From contig CAMCYF010000010.1 of the NCBI GenBank assembly GCA_945883825.1, positions 1-64,000 of the forward strand: a stretch of DNA of 64,000 nucleotides, in the 5' to 3' direction. The DNA is from Chitinophaga pinensis (GTDB lineage Bacteria > Bacteroidota > Bacteroidia > Flavobacteriales_D > Crocinitomicaceae). A model generated the notes under the pieces. The model had not been told where the DNA came from. It was given only the letters and a program-made list of their open reading frames with translations, and did no database searches. The position numbers were made by a program, and so were the translations under genes. Below, piece by piece: positions 45,201 to 53,597 of this stretch (positions within the stretch are counted from its first letter, which is position 1; the number at the start of each line of letters is the position of its first letter).

Positions 45201-47411
45201 ATTTACAACCGACAAACAATCCGCAATTCTTGGAAGTTGATTGTCCATGGAAAGCTCTTTTTCTATTGTGAAAACTTCGTTTATCAGAAATTTCCAATCA
45301 ATGAAACGTGCTAATTCTTCTAATTTGTCTAGGATTGTTTCTTTGTCAAGTTTTCTTGTAGCAATTTCCCAATCCCATTTCTCAAACAATTCATCATCCT
45401 CAAAACTATCAAGAATTGTTTCTTCTGTAGTATTTTCTGTAATGAAACTCCAATCCCATGGGAAGTGACTATTTTCTAAAATATAGCCTTGGTTTTCTTT
45501 TTGAGTTAATGATTTCCAAAAGAGATATTGTTTATCGCTGTCTGTTCTGCTGTGAAATGCTTCTAAGTTCTTGTTCCAAAATGCAATATCAAAAGTCGAT
45601 TGTAATAAAATTCCGTCCCAAAGTAGATTATTTGAAAAAGAAAACTCACCAACAAAAGCCTTTTCAATAAATGTATTGTTGATCAAAAGTTTATTATTCT
45701 GCGATATTCCTTCCCAATTCCAAACAAAAGCAGGGTATTCTTCTAACAAACTGTAATCTGAAATGTGTTGGCTTATATTTAAAAATCCTTGCTCAGTTGA
45801 AATTCGACTATAATAATTTTGAAAAATGGTTTTATTCCATTCTACATTTTCATTTGTATCAAAACCATTAATATAATTTTTACTTTCCCATTGTATCAGA
45901 TTTTGCTGTTCAAAAAAATCAATTAGGTTTGGTGTCCAGAGATATTTTTGATGAGCCACTACAAAGTTGTCGGGCAAATGGTTTTTTAAAAGTGATTTGA
46001 ACGATTCCTCCTTCAAACATTTAGCAGTTATTTCTTCATTATTGAAGAAGCGATTTAAAACCGTGTACCAATCTAATTTACTTGCAAGTCCAGAAATGTT
46101 TTTGTGAAGAAAATTGAGATTTATTTCTTCCGAAATGAAATTCCAATTCCAGGCCTTTGAAATTAGTGTTTCAAGTTTATCTCGGTATTTGATGAAAGTA
46201 TTTTTGAAAACATCATTTTTACTTACGGTTATTTCGTGAAAATCCCAATTGAAATTCTCAATATTTTCTTCAATAAACTTATCAGATAAGTTTTTTGATA
46301 AGTAGTTCCAATCCCAATCAAAGTCTTTGAATGCAGAGTTTGAAAGTAAGGAAATTACAAATTCTGGCTCTTTGTAAGATAGTTCTTCAAAATCCCAATT
46401 GAATTTTTCAATTTGTTCTTTGATAAAGTCGTTGTCAAATCTTTTTGTTATTGTAGTCCAGTTCCAATACTCAGCATATTCTTGAATTATGGATTTTATA
46501 CTGTCAATTGATGCTTTTTCGGATATTACATTCCAAACACTTCCATCGCCATTGTTTCGAAATAACTCAAAAATAGTTTTGTTACTCCAATCAATTTTCG
46601 GATTTTCTGCAAGTTCTTTCCATATCCATAAGTCAATATACATTTCAATATCTTCGATGGTTATGGAATGTTTTTGAGCAAGAACATGATGATACATTCC
46701 AATTCTAATCAACCTACTTTTTAATTCTTTGTTTTCAGGTAAGTCAATTAAAAATATAAGGTCGGGTTTGTTTAAATTTGATTTGACAATGGAAAGTTGA
46801 AAGGGGGTTTCAGATACGTTTATTACACATTGTAAAGAAACGCTCCTGTATTTTATAGTTGGAATGCTTTCATATAGTTCAATAATTTCACCTTTGTAAA
46901 TGTCATTATCGAAAATTTGAAATTGAAGTTTTTGTTTTAATTCAGCATTTTCAATATGTGGCTTTTCAATTCGATTTTCATGAGATAACTCATTTTCAAT
47001 ATCAAATACATTCTTGAATGAAAAATCAAACATTTCGCCTATAGCTGTTTGATTCTCTAACAATTCAGTTTTGCCGAAGCAATATTTATATTTCAATTTG
47101 CTTTGCAATGCTTCTTGTCCAAATTCGGTAAGTTGAATTTTTTCTTTGTTTATTGAAACCAAACTGAATTCAGTAAGTCCATTCAAGTAGATGTTTAAAA
47201 CATCCATTTCAGCCAAGTCGTCAATGTTAAAACCTAATAAATTACTTAATTCTGAAAATACAATTAGATTTCCATTTGCATTGATGATGGAACAAAATAT
47301 TTCGTCAATTTCATTGATGTTAAAGGCTTTTCTGTACAGAATTTGGTGAGAAGTAGATTTAACTGTCCATTCAAGTGGAAATGATTCATATGTCGTTTTA
47401 GTGCTATCCAT
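42285..47411 (-). CDS. darT: giant DarT-like ADP-ribosyltransferase with Trp-rich repeats and HD domain
   Basis: 1708 aa. (a) ~1-100: winged-helix-like ('VFSELSNLLGFNIDDLAEMD', 'IQLTEFGQEALQS'). (b) ~100-240 unassigned. (c) ~250-1150: many ~25-residue W-x-W repeats ('DWDWKAISKRKNLTFNNDTI', 'WNWYSITENSQINFLDIDFI'). (d) ~1165-1390: DarT/DUF4433-like: 'SIYHFSHIDNAVEIIKNRKI', 'ARFYFRPHTPTQFYNEF', 'AQQEFLVKDEFSFED' (catalytic-Glu context). (e) ~1520-1700: HD domain, 'LILHDIGKTRAF' with upstream His and downstream Asp ('YQCDVASYTT'). DarT attaches ADP-ribose to thymidine and blocks replication; it is countered by DarG, encoded next. Known DarT is ~200-250 aa, so this is a heavily extended form. The Arg of the usual Y-F-x-P-R motif may be replaced (FRPHTP). 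It overlaps the helicase gene by 8 bp. Confidence 0.8.
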   Translation of the reverse strand: MDSTKTTYESFPLEWTVKSTSHQILYRKAFNINEIDEIFCSIINANGNLIVFSELSNLLGFNIDDLAEMDVLNIYLNGLTEFSLVSINKEKIQLTEFGQEALQSKLKYKYCFGKTELLENQTAIGEMFDFSFKNVFDIENELSHENRIEKPHIENAELKQKLQFQIFDNDIYKGEIIELYESIPTIKYRSVSLQCVINVSETPFQLSIVKSNLNKPDLIFLIDLPENKELKSRLIRIGMYHHVLAQKHSITIEDIEMYIDLWIWKELAENPKIDWSNKTIFELFRNNGDGSVWNVISEKASIDSIKSIIQEYAEYWNWTTITKRFDNDFIKEQIEKFNWDFEELSYKEPEFVISLLSNSAFKDFDWDWNYLSKNLSDKFIEENIENFNWDFHEITVSKNDVFKNTFIKYRDKLETLISKAWNWNFISEEINLNFLHKNISGLASKLDWYTVLNRFFNNEEITAKCLKEESFKSLLKNHLPDNFVVAHQKYLWTPNLIDFFEQQNLIQWESKNYINGFDTNENVEWNKTIFQNYYSRISTEQGFLNISQHISDYSLLEEYPAFVWNWEGISQNNKLLINNTFIEKAFVGEFSFSNNLLWDGILLQSTFDIAFWNKNLEAFHSRTDSDKQYLFWKSLTQKENQGYILENSHFPWDWSFITENTTEETILDSFEDDELFEKWDWEIATRKLDKETILDKLEELARFIDWKFLINEVFTIEKELSMDNQLPRIADCLSVVNSEKRKDFWKELTAKFSFEILFPIVEETFQLDVFEWDWNFISNHKHFPTDTRTLYRFKQKINWSVFSESNAIHQKFNPSSWATHKEWLNNTDQYLSKFAENWDWVVLSKNKNVTYNRFILTKYKGEKWDWEYLTEFGGFLTKQKRDKEKYLEQVVKQFQLYIKFEFLSKRKDINIDSGLILATKDKKWDWQILSENVKVEISNEFILELKDKDWDWKAISKRKNLTFNNDTILQLLDKDWDFNYLSNNPNLEFNTEFIEETKAKPWNWQSVSQHKTFLPTIDILTLTNDFDLDWEYLSQKSNLNPTIEILVKFETKWNWYSITENSQINFLDIDFIERFAEKWNWRFICESGKLVLNNQILNQFKEFLKWDLISANTNINFTKEIIQEFKQYWNWTALKGNKRVEELLGSYVADEISKSSNLKFINKIEQQYSKWKGSIYHFSHIDNAVEIIKNRKIQSRNKATIKSDAAGNVVHLRDEAHDYARFYFRPHTPTQFYNEFLGKNTTDGYNSSDFGWVSWYEKARGLGFPKCPIPIFFKFSIQDVLFKNEKQCCISNGNMQTGSTQFGSVEKMINKFGFDDLYYTPEQYATKEDYNRYRNYAQQEFLVKDEFSFEDLTDFEIICPSDVDRTLLINLLGQENRDIFSKILVDRSYYNNENPRVRIEEEEFELHIKTEFSGQGYFVLSGTSKEIEILSGDVSKIDKDKIIFNSFISLGNIKQNIRLNFIDESGRNWFLYGKGPVNKKADNLTFSNRWKEAISNENYNPSETINLLKKNGYSDTFSYKIRHYILEFHTVLVCNVFEKHFIAKYSNKISLELFRTLLILHDIGKTRAFIEGNKDNQYEYTRQIINDLWKNLPYSDKELIVVLALLEEDYLGEYFQNKLNTIQVKDKLYSLSETCGIDVNSFFTIYMIYYQCDVASYTTDSGGVKFLEHLFEYDNGSKVFDESEGLIKMSSKYWEMYKHLKSIIENGD

Positions 47412-50400
47412 TTTGTTCTGTTTCGTATTTTAATTCTTCTGCACTAATTATTTTTCCGTTTTGTTTAATGGTGTTAAATACGTTTTTGTAAATGGGTTTT
47501 TGACAAAAATGATCACCATTACCTACAACAATTAGCAGTCTTCTTGCTCTTGACAAGGCAACGTTTAATCGGTTTGGTGATTCTGCAAAACCTAAACTTT
47601 CTTGCTTTTGATAACCCATTTCACCGTATAATTCATAGTTAGGTTGTTGATCTTGTGAAACTGCAATTCTATTGCTCCTAACCATTGAAACAATTATTAT
47701 ATTTCTTTCCATTCCCTGAAATCTATCTACAGTACTTAACCTAACAAAATTTCTTTTGTCATTATCTTTTCCTTTCCCTTTGTATAAGTCATTATGGCTT
47801 TGTAAGAGCATTCTTTCTAAATAACTAATTTGTTTACCATAAAAGCTAATAAGTCCTATTTGTTTTTCTTCTTGAGATTGATTTGTCAACCAATTATCAA
47901 ATTCGCTTTTTCCTTCACAATTTTTAATAATGCTAAGAATGTTTTCGACTGCTTCAATTTCTCCGTAATTAACTCTTGAAGTACCTTCCTTAATTTCAGG
48001 CGTTGTAACGTTTATCCAAATAGTATGAGTTTCGGGGGTAATGAGGTTTTTGAAATTTAAACCATGATACCTAGAATCCCATTTCTCAAATGAATTATGA
48101 TAAACTTCTTCTAAAGGCAATCCACATTGCAAACCTTTTTCACCATCATTTTTATAAAACTGACTTATTACCTCATTGATGGCGGGGTGCATCCTATATT
48201 GCGTATCAAAAGTTCCCTTAATGCTTTCATCAATATCATTAAACAAACGCTCAAACTGTGATATTTCAAATTCTTTATGCGAAAGTGTCTTTGCTAATTC
48301 TTTTTCCCCTATTGAAATAAGTAAATCTTTAATTTCTTCACCGTCAATCATTGGTGGTAATTGTCTATGATCCCCTACGATAATAGATTTTTTGCCAAAT
48401 AAAACAGGTAAAGCAAGTTCAGGGGGTGTTGCTTTACTGGCTTCGTCCATTATTATTGTGTCAAACGTTATTTCTGTTTTTTCTAAGGTTGACTTCAAAG
48501 TACTAAACTCCCGTTTTATTTTTTTTAATTCATCTTCAAATAAATCATCATTGCCATTTTTCAAAACTTTAATTTGGTTACTTTTTTCTAACAATGTTTT
48601 GTAATTTGAATACTCAAAAACATTCAAATACGAACGAAAAAATGAAGTCCAATTATTTTCAGAATTTAGTTTCCCAATAGAGCTTCCAGTTGCACCAATA
48701 AGATTGACATATTCAAAGTATTTATTAACAAATAAATTCTTTGTTTCGCTATTTGGAATTTGTAAATGATTTTTCCACTTCTCTAAAGCTGAATTAATTT
48801 GTTCATGGTTTTGTATTGTTATTCTGTTAGCGATGTTGTTTATCCAATGAGAAACAGTATTAAATAAATTTCCATTACCTTTTTGCCAATCAACAATAGC
48901 TTCTATAGAATAAAAATACCCTTCTGATTCTAAATTTTCTGCTTTACCAAACCGAATTGGTTTTACAACATTGTTTTGTTGATTTTTTAATTTATCAATA
49001 GCATTATCAACTGCAAGGTTGGTTTCAGAAGTTAAAAGTATTATTTGCTTTTGTGCTTTTCTGATATGTTGCCAAATTATTTCTGCTATTGCTGTTGATT
49101 TGCCAGTGCCGGGTGGGCCTTGGATCAAAGCCAATTCTTCGGCATAAAGCGACTTGTATATAGCTTGTCTTTGTGACACGTTTAGTGATTTTGAAAAAAG
49201 ATTTTTCTCAAATTCTTGCCATTCCGAGCATGTCTTGTTTAATAAATATTCAATATTTCTAATGCTTTTAGCTTTAGAGGAATCGTATAAAAATTCTTTT
49301 GCGTTATCATTTGGAAGTTTTTCCTTGGAATTAAGTTTGAGAATTGTATCTTCCAAACGTTTTATCTTATCCTTTTCACCTTTTAAGTCTGGGAATATAG
49401 CTTTTATGGTTTCTTTAACTATGTTTTCTTTTACTTTTTCAAGTTTATCTTCATCAACTACGAAATACAATTCAGGATAATCTACCTTTATTAATTTACC
49501 TAAATAGAATTTTTCTTTTGTGTTGCCGAAATAGAAATCTTCTCTTAAAAGTTTTGAAAGTTTTTCTTCTTCTTGCTCAACTTTTAATTCAAAATTTTCT
49601 TCGCATAGATATTTTTCATAAAATGTGTCATTTATTATGTAACTAAATAATTCTGAATTAATTAAGTCTTCCAATTGATTTTGTAAACGTGCTAGAATTT
49701 CTGTTTTGCTTCCAGTTTGATAAAATTGTTGGAATATTAATTTTTCTCCATTTGCAATAAGTTTTGTTTTAAGATTTGGCATTTTTATTCCCAAGCTTTC
49801 TTGTAACTTCTGTAAACCGGAACCAAAAGAATACTCAGTTGTATAGTAATATTCAAAATGATTATTCGGAAAATAAAGTTCTAGTGTTCGTTTTAGACGA
49901 AAAATCTCAAAATTTAGATCTGATTCGTGCTTATTATAAAAATGATTGTCATAATTAAAACAAAGACAGTTTTCTTTTGGCTTCGGAAGTATAATTCCTT
50001 TACTTTCTAGTCTTTTAATTTCACGATTTAAATCTTCAGAATTTTCAAACTTAAAAATCAAACTATTCCCAATGCACAGCAATCCAAAATTTCTTTGAAA
50101 TAACTCATATATGTTTTTTTGTAAAACACCTGTAACAGTTAATGTATTATTATTTTGATATATTTCTATATTTCTATAAAACGCAGAAATAAGAGATGAA
50201 ATAGATGGGGTGTTCTGTCTTTCTATTATTCCATCCACTAAGGGATTTTCATTAAAGTCAATATAACAGATTTCTGCAAGTTCTTTTAACTTGGAAAGTT
50301 TTTCAGTTGTGATATTTGCAGTGTTTTCAATACTTGTCTGAATATATCCACTGTTAAAGTCAAAATCTTTGATATTGAAAGTTTGCGCAACCTCTTTCTT

Positions 50401-50559
50401 GAATACTTGTTTGAATATTTCTTGGTCAATAGAAAGATGCAATTTTAAACCGTCAAGAGGAATTTCTTTTGAAGTTTCAATTCCAATGGGTTTAGATTTG
50501 TGTTCTAAGATTTTGGATTGTGCTAAAATATATTTCTTCCAAACTTCCTTCTGGCTCAT
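47404..50559 (-). CDS. UPF1/DNA2-like SF1B helicase, first gene of the DarTG-like cassette
   Basis: 1051 aa. The N-terminal ~440 residues are unassigned. Helicase core: Walker A 'LIQGPPGTGKSTAIAEII' at ~478, DEAS box 'FDTIIMDEASKATPPELA' at ~703, 'VGDHRQLPPMIDGEE', 'FDTQYRMHPAINEVI' at ~787, 'STVDRFQGMERNIIIVSMV' at ~946 and 'LNVALSRARRLLIVVGN' at ~1001. These are the AAA_11/AAA_12 motifs of the UPF1/DNA2/SMUBP2 group, 5'-to-3' translocases on single strands. Its stop overlaps the toxin gene by 8 bp. Since DarT modifies single-stranded DNA, a helicase that exposes or tracks ssDNA is a plausible delivery or sensing partner (inference). Confidence 0.85.
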   Translation of the reverse strand: MSQKEVWKKYILAQSKILEHKSKPIGIETSKEIPLDGLKLHLSIDQEIFKQVFKKEVAQTFNIKDFDFNSGYIQTSIENTANITTEKLSKLKELAEICYIDFNENPLVDGIIERQNTPSISSLISAFYRNIEIYQNNNTLTVTGVLQKNIYELFQRNFGLLCIGNSLIFKFENSEDLNREIKRLESKGIILPKPKENCLCFNYDNHFYNKHESDLNFEIFRLKRTLELYFPNNHFEYYYTTEYSFGSGLQKLQESLGIKMPNLKTKLIANGEKLIFQQFYQTGSKTEILARLQNQLEDLINSELFSYIINDTFYEKYLCEENFELKVEQEEEKLSKLLREDFYFGNTKEKFYLGKLIKVDYPELYFVVDEDKLEKVKENIVKETIKAIFPDLKGEKDKIKRLEDTILKLNSKEKLPNDNAKEFLYDSSKAKSIRNIEYLLNKTCSEWQEFEKNLFSKSLNVSQRQAIYKSLYAEELALIQGPPGTGKSTAIAEIIWQHIRKAQKQIILLTSETNLAVDNAIDKLKNQQNNVVKPIRFGKAENLESEGYFYSIEAIVDWQKGNGNLFNTVSHWINNIANRITIQNHEQINSALEKWKNHLQIPNSETKNLFVNKYFEYVNLIGATGSSIGKLNSENNWTSFFRSYLNVFEYSNYKTLLEKSNQIKVLKNGNDDLFEDELKKIKREFSTLKSTLEKTEITFDTIIMDEASKATPPELALPVLFGKKSIIVGDHRQLPPMIDGEEIKDLLISIGEKELAKTLSHKEFEISQFERLFNDIDESIKGTFDTQYRMHPAINEVISQFYKNDGEKGLQCGLPLEEVYHNSFEKWDSRYHGLNFKNLITPETHTIWINVTTPEIKEGTSRVNYGEIEAVENILSIIKNCEGKSEFDNWLTNQSQEEKQIGLISFYGKQISYLERMLLQSHNDLYKGKGKDNDKRNFVRLSTVDRFQGMERNIIIVSMVRSNRIAVSQDQQPNYELYGEMGYQKQESLGFAESPNRLNVALSRARRLLIVVGNGDHFCQKPIYKNVFNTIKQNGKIISAEELKYETEQNG

Positions 50560-50593
50560 ATTCTAATTTCAGTTTGGTTCCGTGTGTTGGTAT

Positions 50594-50860
50594 ATAATAC
50601 TCCCCTAATCCAGACAATCGATTTTGCAAAGCTAAGTTAATACTTTTTCAAGCCAATACCACGCCTCTTTTAAATTAGTAGGTTTAAGGCATGTTTTACA
50701 ACCTATTAAGCCTCTCCACATCCTCCCTTAAAAAGTTCGATAATTCAGACCTATGGCCCACGGCCTAAGCCCAGTATAGATAATACTTTACTGGTTTTTT
50801 TTATCATTTTTACTTTTGTATAAAAACGACCATAAAGTCCTAAAAAGTTACTATAGCACT
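50594..50860. repeat. ~265-bp flanking direct repeat, copy 2
   Basis: Same orientation and gene spacing as copy 1 (40906-41170). Shared blocks include AAGCTAAGTTAAT, CCTCTCCACATCCTCCCT and CGATAATTCAGACCTAT. It lies between the helicase start (35 bp) and map. Together with copy 1 it delimits a ~9.7-kb unit. Confidence 0.8.
50771..50802 (+). terminator. intrinsic terminator inside direct repeat 2
   Basis: CCAGTA ... TACTGG followed by TTTTTTTT. Outer stem identical to that in repeat 1 although the loop differs (TAGATAATACTT). Conservation of the stem while the loop changes supports function. Confidence 0.7.
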
Positions 50861-51015
50861 AATTCACATAAACAAAAGATTCGGTAATTTCAAAGTCGAT
50901 AAATTAGAAATTAGGATTTATACTTAATTGAACTTTTTACTTTTGCATATTTAATGCGACAGAACCATTATTTTAAATTTCCTTAACTTTGTCGATGTCT
51001 TTATTAAATAAATCA

Positions 51016-51789
51016 ATGATTCGTTATAAAACTGCTTCAGAAATTGAAATTATGCGGGAGGCTGCACAAATTGTAAGTCGCACGCTAGGTTTAGTTGCTA
51101 AGTTTATGAAGCCCGGAACAACGCCTCGAGAATTGGATAAAATGGCTGAAGCATACATTCGCTCTCAAGATGCACTTCCAGGATTTCTAGGCTTGTATGG
51201 TTGTCCCAGTACTTTACTAATATCTATTAACGAACAAGTTGTTCATGGTTTACCAACGGATATTCCATTTAAAGATGGCGATATCGTTTCTGTTGATTGC
51301 GGATCTCTTTATAAAGGTTATTATGGTGATCATGCATATACTTTTGAAATTGGAGAGGTTTCAGAGGAAGTAAAGAAATTATTGCAGGTTACAAAAGAAT
51401 GCTTGTATTTGGGAATAGAACAATGCACCACTTCCAATCGAATTGAAGATATTGGTTGGGCAATACAAACTCATGCTGAGAAACATTCTTATGGTGTTGT
51501 GCGCGATTTAGTGGGACATGGATTAGGAAAACAACTTCACGAGGAGCCTCAGGTTCCAAATTATGGTAGAAGAGGACGTGGAAAGCAAATTCAGAATGGT
51601 TTAACTCTTGCAATTGAGCCAATGATAAACATGGGGACAGAAAAAGTAAAAACCTTAGATGACAAGTGGACTATCGTAACGGCAGACGGACAGCCAAGTG
51701 CACATTTTGAACACAACATCGCGGTTGTAGATGGAGAACCTGTTATTCTCTCTACTTTTGATTATATCTATGAAGTTTTAGGGAATTAG
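51016..51789 (+). CDS. map: type I methionine aminopeptidase
   Basis: The track starts at TTG 50989; ATG 51016 ('MIRYKTASEIEIMREAAQ') matches the usual Map N-terminus and gives 257 aa. A -7-like TAACTTTG (50984-50991) would place transcription start between the earlier ATG 50995 and 51016, favouring 51016. It removes initiator Met from nascent proteins. The five metal ligands are in context: 'VDCGSLYKGYYGDHAYTF' (both Asp), 'GHGLGKQLHEEPQVPN' (His), 'LAIEPMINMG' (Glu), 'HFEHNIAV' (Glu). No N-terminal SH3 extension. First core gene to the right of the accessory block. Confidence 0.95.
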   Translation: MIRYKTASEIEIMREAAQIVSRTLGLVAKFMKPGTTPRELDKMAEAYIRSQDALPGFLGLYGCPSTLLISINEQVVHGLPTDIPFKDGDIVSVDCGSLYKGYYGDHAYTFEIGEVSEEVKKLLQVTKECLYLGIEQCTTSNRIEDIGWAIQTHAEKHSYGVVRDLVGHGLGKQLHEEPQVPNYGRRGRGKQIQNGLTLAIEPMINMGTEKVKTLDDKWTIVTADGQPSAHFEHNIAVVDGEPVILSTFDYIYEVLGN

Positions 51790-52365
51790 ATGTCACGGGA
51801 AAAAAGAACGGTTTTTATTGTAATATTAACCCTTTTCGTTTATGCACTAACTCAATTTTTAGAGTCTGGAGTATTTCTTTTTCCCTTTCCTCTTTTTGAT
51901 GCCATTCTTCTTCTTATTTCTTTTCAATTTATATACTGGAATAGAAAAATCATATTTGAAAAAAAGAATCTGTATTTCCTTTTCTATTTATTAGCATTGA
52001 TTTTTAAAGTTATTTCTAGTCAATTATTCTTGGCGCTAATCTATAAGGACCAAGATTTAGAGCAGCTTAATTCAGGAATTTTCCTAGATGTAATATTGAT
52101 ATTTAGTGCTTTTTTCTTGGTTTTATTTTTTATTCTATGGAAATTAAAACAAGATAAAACAGTGAGTTGGGTTCTTACACTACTTTTTATTGCGCTAAGT
52201 TTTTCTGTTTTCTTTGAAAGTATAATTCTTTTGTCATTTTTTACAATGCCTGTGTTCGCATGTTATTTATTTTTTAAGAAAGTGCAAACTGAGTTTACAT
52301 ATTTGTTCTTTCTTCATGCTTTTCTCAGCATTATGACTTTTTTAATGGTTTTACAGCTAAACTAG
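51790..52365 (+). CDS. hypothetical multi-pass membrane protein
   Basis: 191 aa, about six hydrophobic helices ('LFVYALTQFLESGVFLF', 'LYFLFYLLALIFKVIS', 'FLDVILIFSAFFLVLFFIL'). The ATG follows the map stop with no gap (TAGATG), so it is co-transcribed and coupled. No family recognised. It overlaps the convergent purK end by 4 bp. Confidence 0.65.
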   Translation: MSREKRTVFIVILTLFVYALTQFLESGVFLFPFPLFDAILLLISFQFIYWNRKIIFEKKNLYFLFYLLALIFKVISSQLFLALIYKDQDLEQLNSGIFLDVILIFSAFFLVLFFILWKLKQDKTVSWVLTLLFIALSFSVFFESIILLSFFTMPVFACYLFFKKVQTEFTYLFFLHAFLSIMTFLMVLQLN

Positions 52366-53507
52366 CGGCTAATTACGCGAATCAATCCTTTGATTTTATC
52401 ACTTTTAGCTTTCAATTCATCTATGTTCTTTCCAGTGATAGTAATATGCCCCATTTTTCTAAAGGGTTTAGTTGTTTCTTTTCCATAGAGATGTGGAAAA
52501 ACCCCAGGTATTGCTAAAAGATCTTCTAATCCAGCATAAAAAACAGGTCCATTGAATTCTTTTTCGCCTACAAGATTTATCATTGCTCCAGCTTGAATTA
52601 AGGATGTATCGCCAAGTGGTAGATTTAAAATAGCTCGAAGATGTTGAGAGAATTGGGAAGTTGTACAACATTCAATTGTGTGGTGACCGCTGTTATGAGG
52701 TCTTGGGGCAATTTCATTTACAAGTAATTCATTTGATTTTGTTAGGAAAAGTTCAACTGCTAACAAGCCAACCATGTTGAGTTTTTCTATAAGTTGGCTA
52801 GCAATTTCTTTTGCTTTTAGCTCAATTTCAGGACTTACATCAGCTGGTGAAAACAAGAATTCAACAAGATTTGCTTCTGGATTAAATTCACATTCAACTA
52901 GTGGAAAAGTTTTAATTTCTCCCTTTTCATTCCGAGCTACCAAAACAGATAATTCTTTTTGGAAGTCGATTTTTTCTTCAATAACAGAAGGTGCGTCAAA
53001 TGATTGCTCAGCTTCAGATAAATTGGAGATAATTTTTACTCCTTTCCCATCATAACCACCTGTTCGAAGTTTATGAACGAAGGGAAAATCGGTTTTTAAA
53101 AGTAATTCAGCTTTGGATGAAATTAGTTCAAAGGCTGCTGTAGGAATATTGTTTTTTAGATAAAATTCTTTTTGTAAACCCTTGTCTTGTATTAATTTAA
53201 GTACATTTGGTTGAGGAAATACTTTAACTCCTTTTTTTTCTAATTCTATAAGTGCTTCAACGTTTACATTTTCAATTTCAACAGTAATTAGATGTTTATC
53301 ACTTCCGAAATTAAGAACTGTATTAAAATCTGTTAGACTTCCACACGAAAAAGAATGTGCAATTTCTGAACAGGGTGCATTTGGATCCGGATCAAGGCAA
53401 TGTATATGAATATTCAAATCGTTTGCTGCTTGAATGAGCATTCTTCCTAGTTGTCCTCCACCAAGAACTCCTAAGCGCAAATCTTTACCATACCATTTTG
53501 AAATCAT
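52362..53507 (-). CDS. purK: N5-carboxyaminoimidazole ribonucleotide synthase
   Basis: 381 aa, normal length. ATP-grasp enzyme of purine synthesis: converts AIR, ATP and bicarbonate to N5-CAIR. N-terminal 'RLGVLGGGQLGRMLIQAAND', preATP-grasp 'CLDPDPNAPCSEIAHSF', ATP-grasp 'FVHKLRTGGYDGKGVKII', 'VEEKIDFQKELSVLVAR' and 'VNEIAPRPHNSGHHTIECC'. All typical PurK signatures. Cytoplasmic. Confidence 0.95.
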   Translation of the reverse strand: MISKWYGKDLRLGVLGGGQLGRMLIQAANDLNIHIHCLDPDPNAPCSEIAHSFSCGSLTDFNTVLNFGSDKHLITVEIENVNVEALIELEKKGVKVFPQPNVLKLIQDKGLQKEFYLKNNIPTAAFELISSKAELLLKTDFPFVHKLRTGGYDGKGVKIISNLSEAEQSFDAPSVIEEKIDFQKELSVLVARNEKGEIKTFPLVECEFNPEANLVEFLFSPADVSPEIELKAKEIASQLIEKLNMVGLLAVELFLTKSNELLVNEIAPRPHNSGHHTIECCTTSQFSQHLRAILNLPLGDTSLIQAGAMINLVGEKEFNGPVFYAGLEDLLAIPGVFPHLYGKETTKPFRKMGHITITGKNIDELKAKSDKIKGLIRVISR

Positions 53508-53597
53508 GCAACAAAGATAAGGGAAGTGAACTTCTTACAAAGGAAACTACTAAAATTTTAGATTTCCGGCTTTAAATTGTAAATTTGTAAAATCAAA

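Noticed and set aside
42488-46677. Numerous plus-strand ORFs (60-114 aa) inside the 1708-aa gene
   Set aside because: Shadows of the minus-strand coding frame; serine-rich composition is the typical antisense of this repeat.
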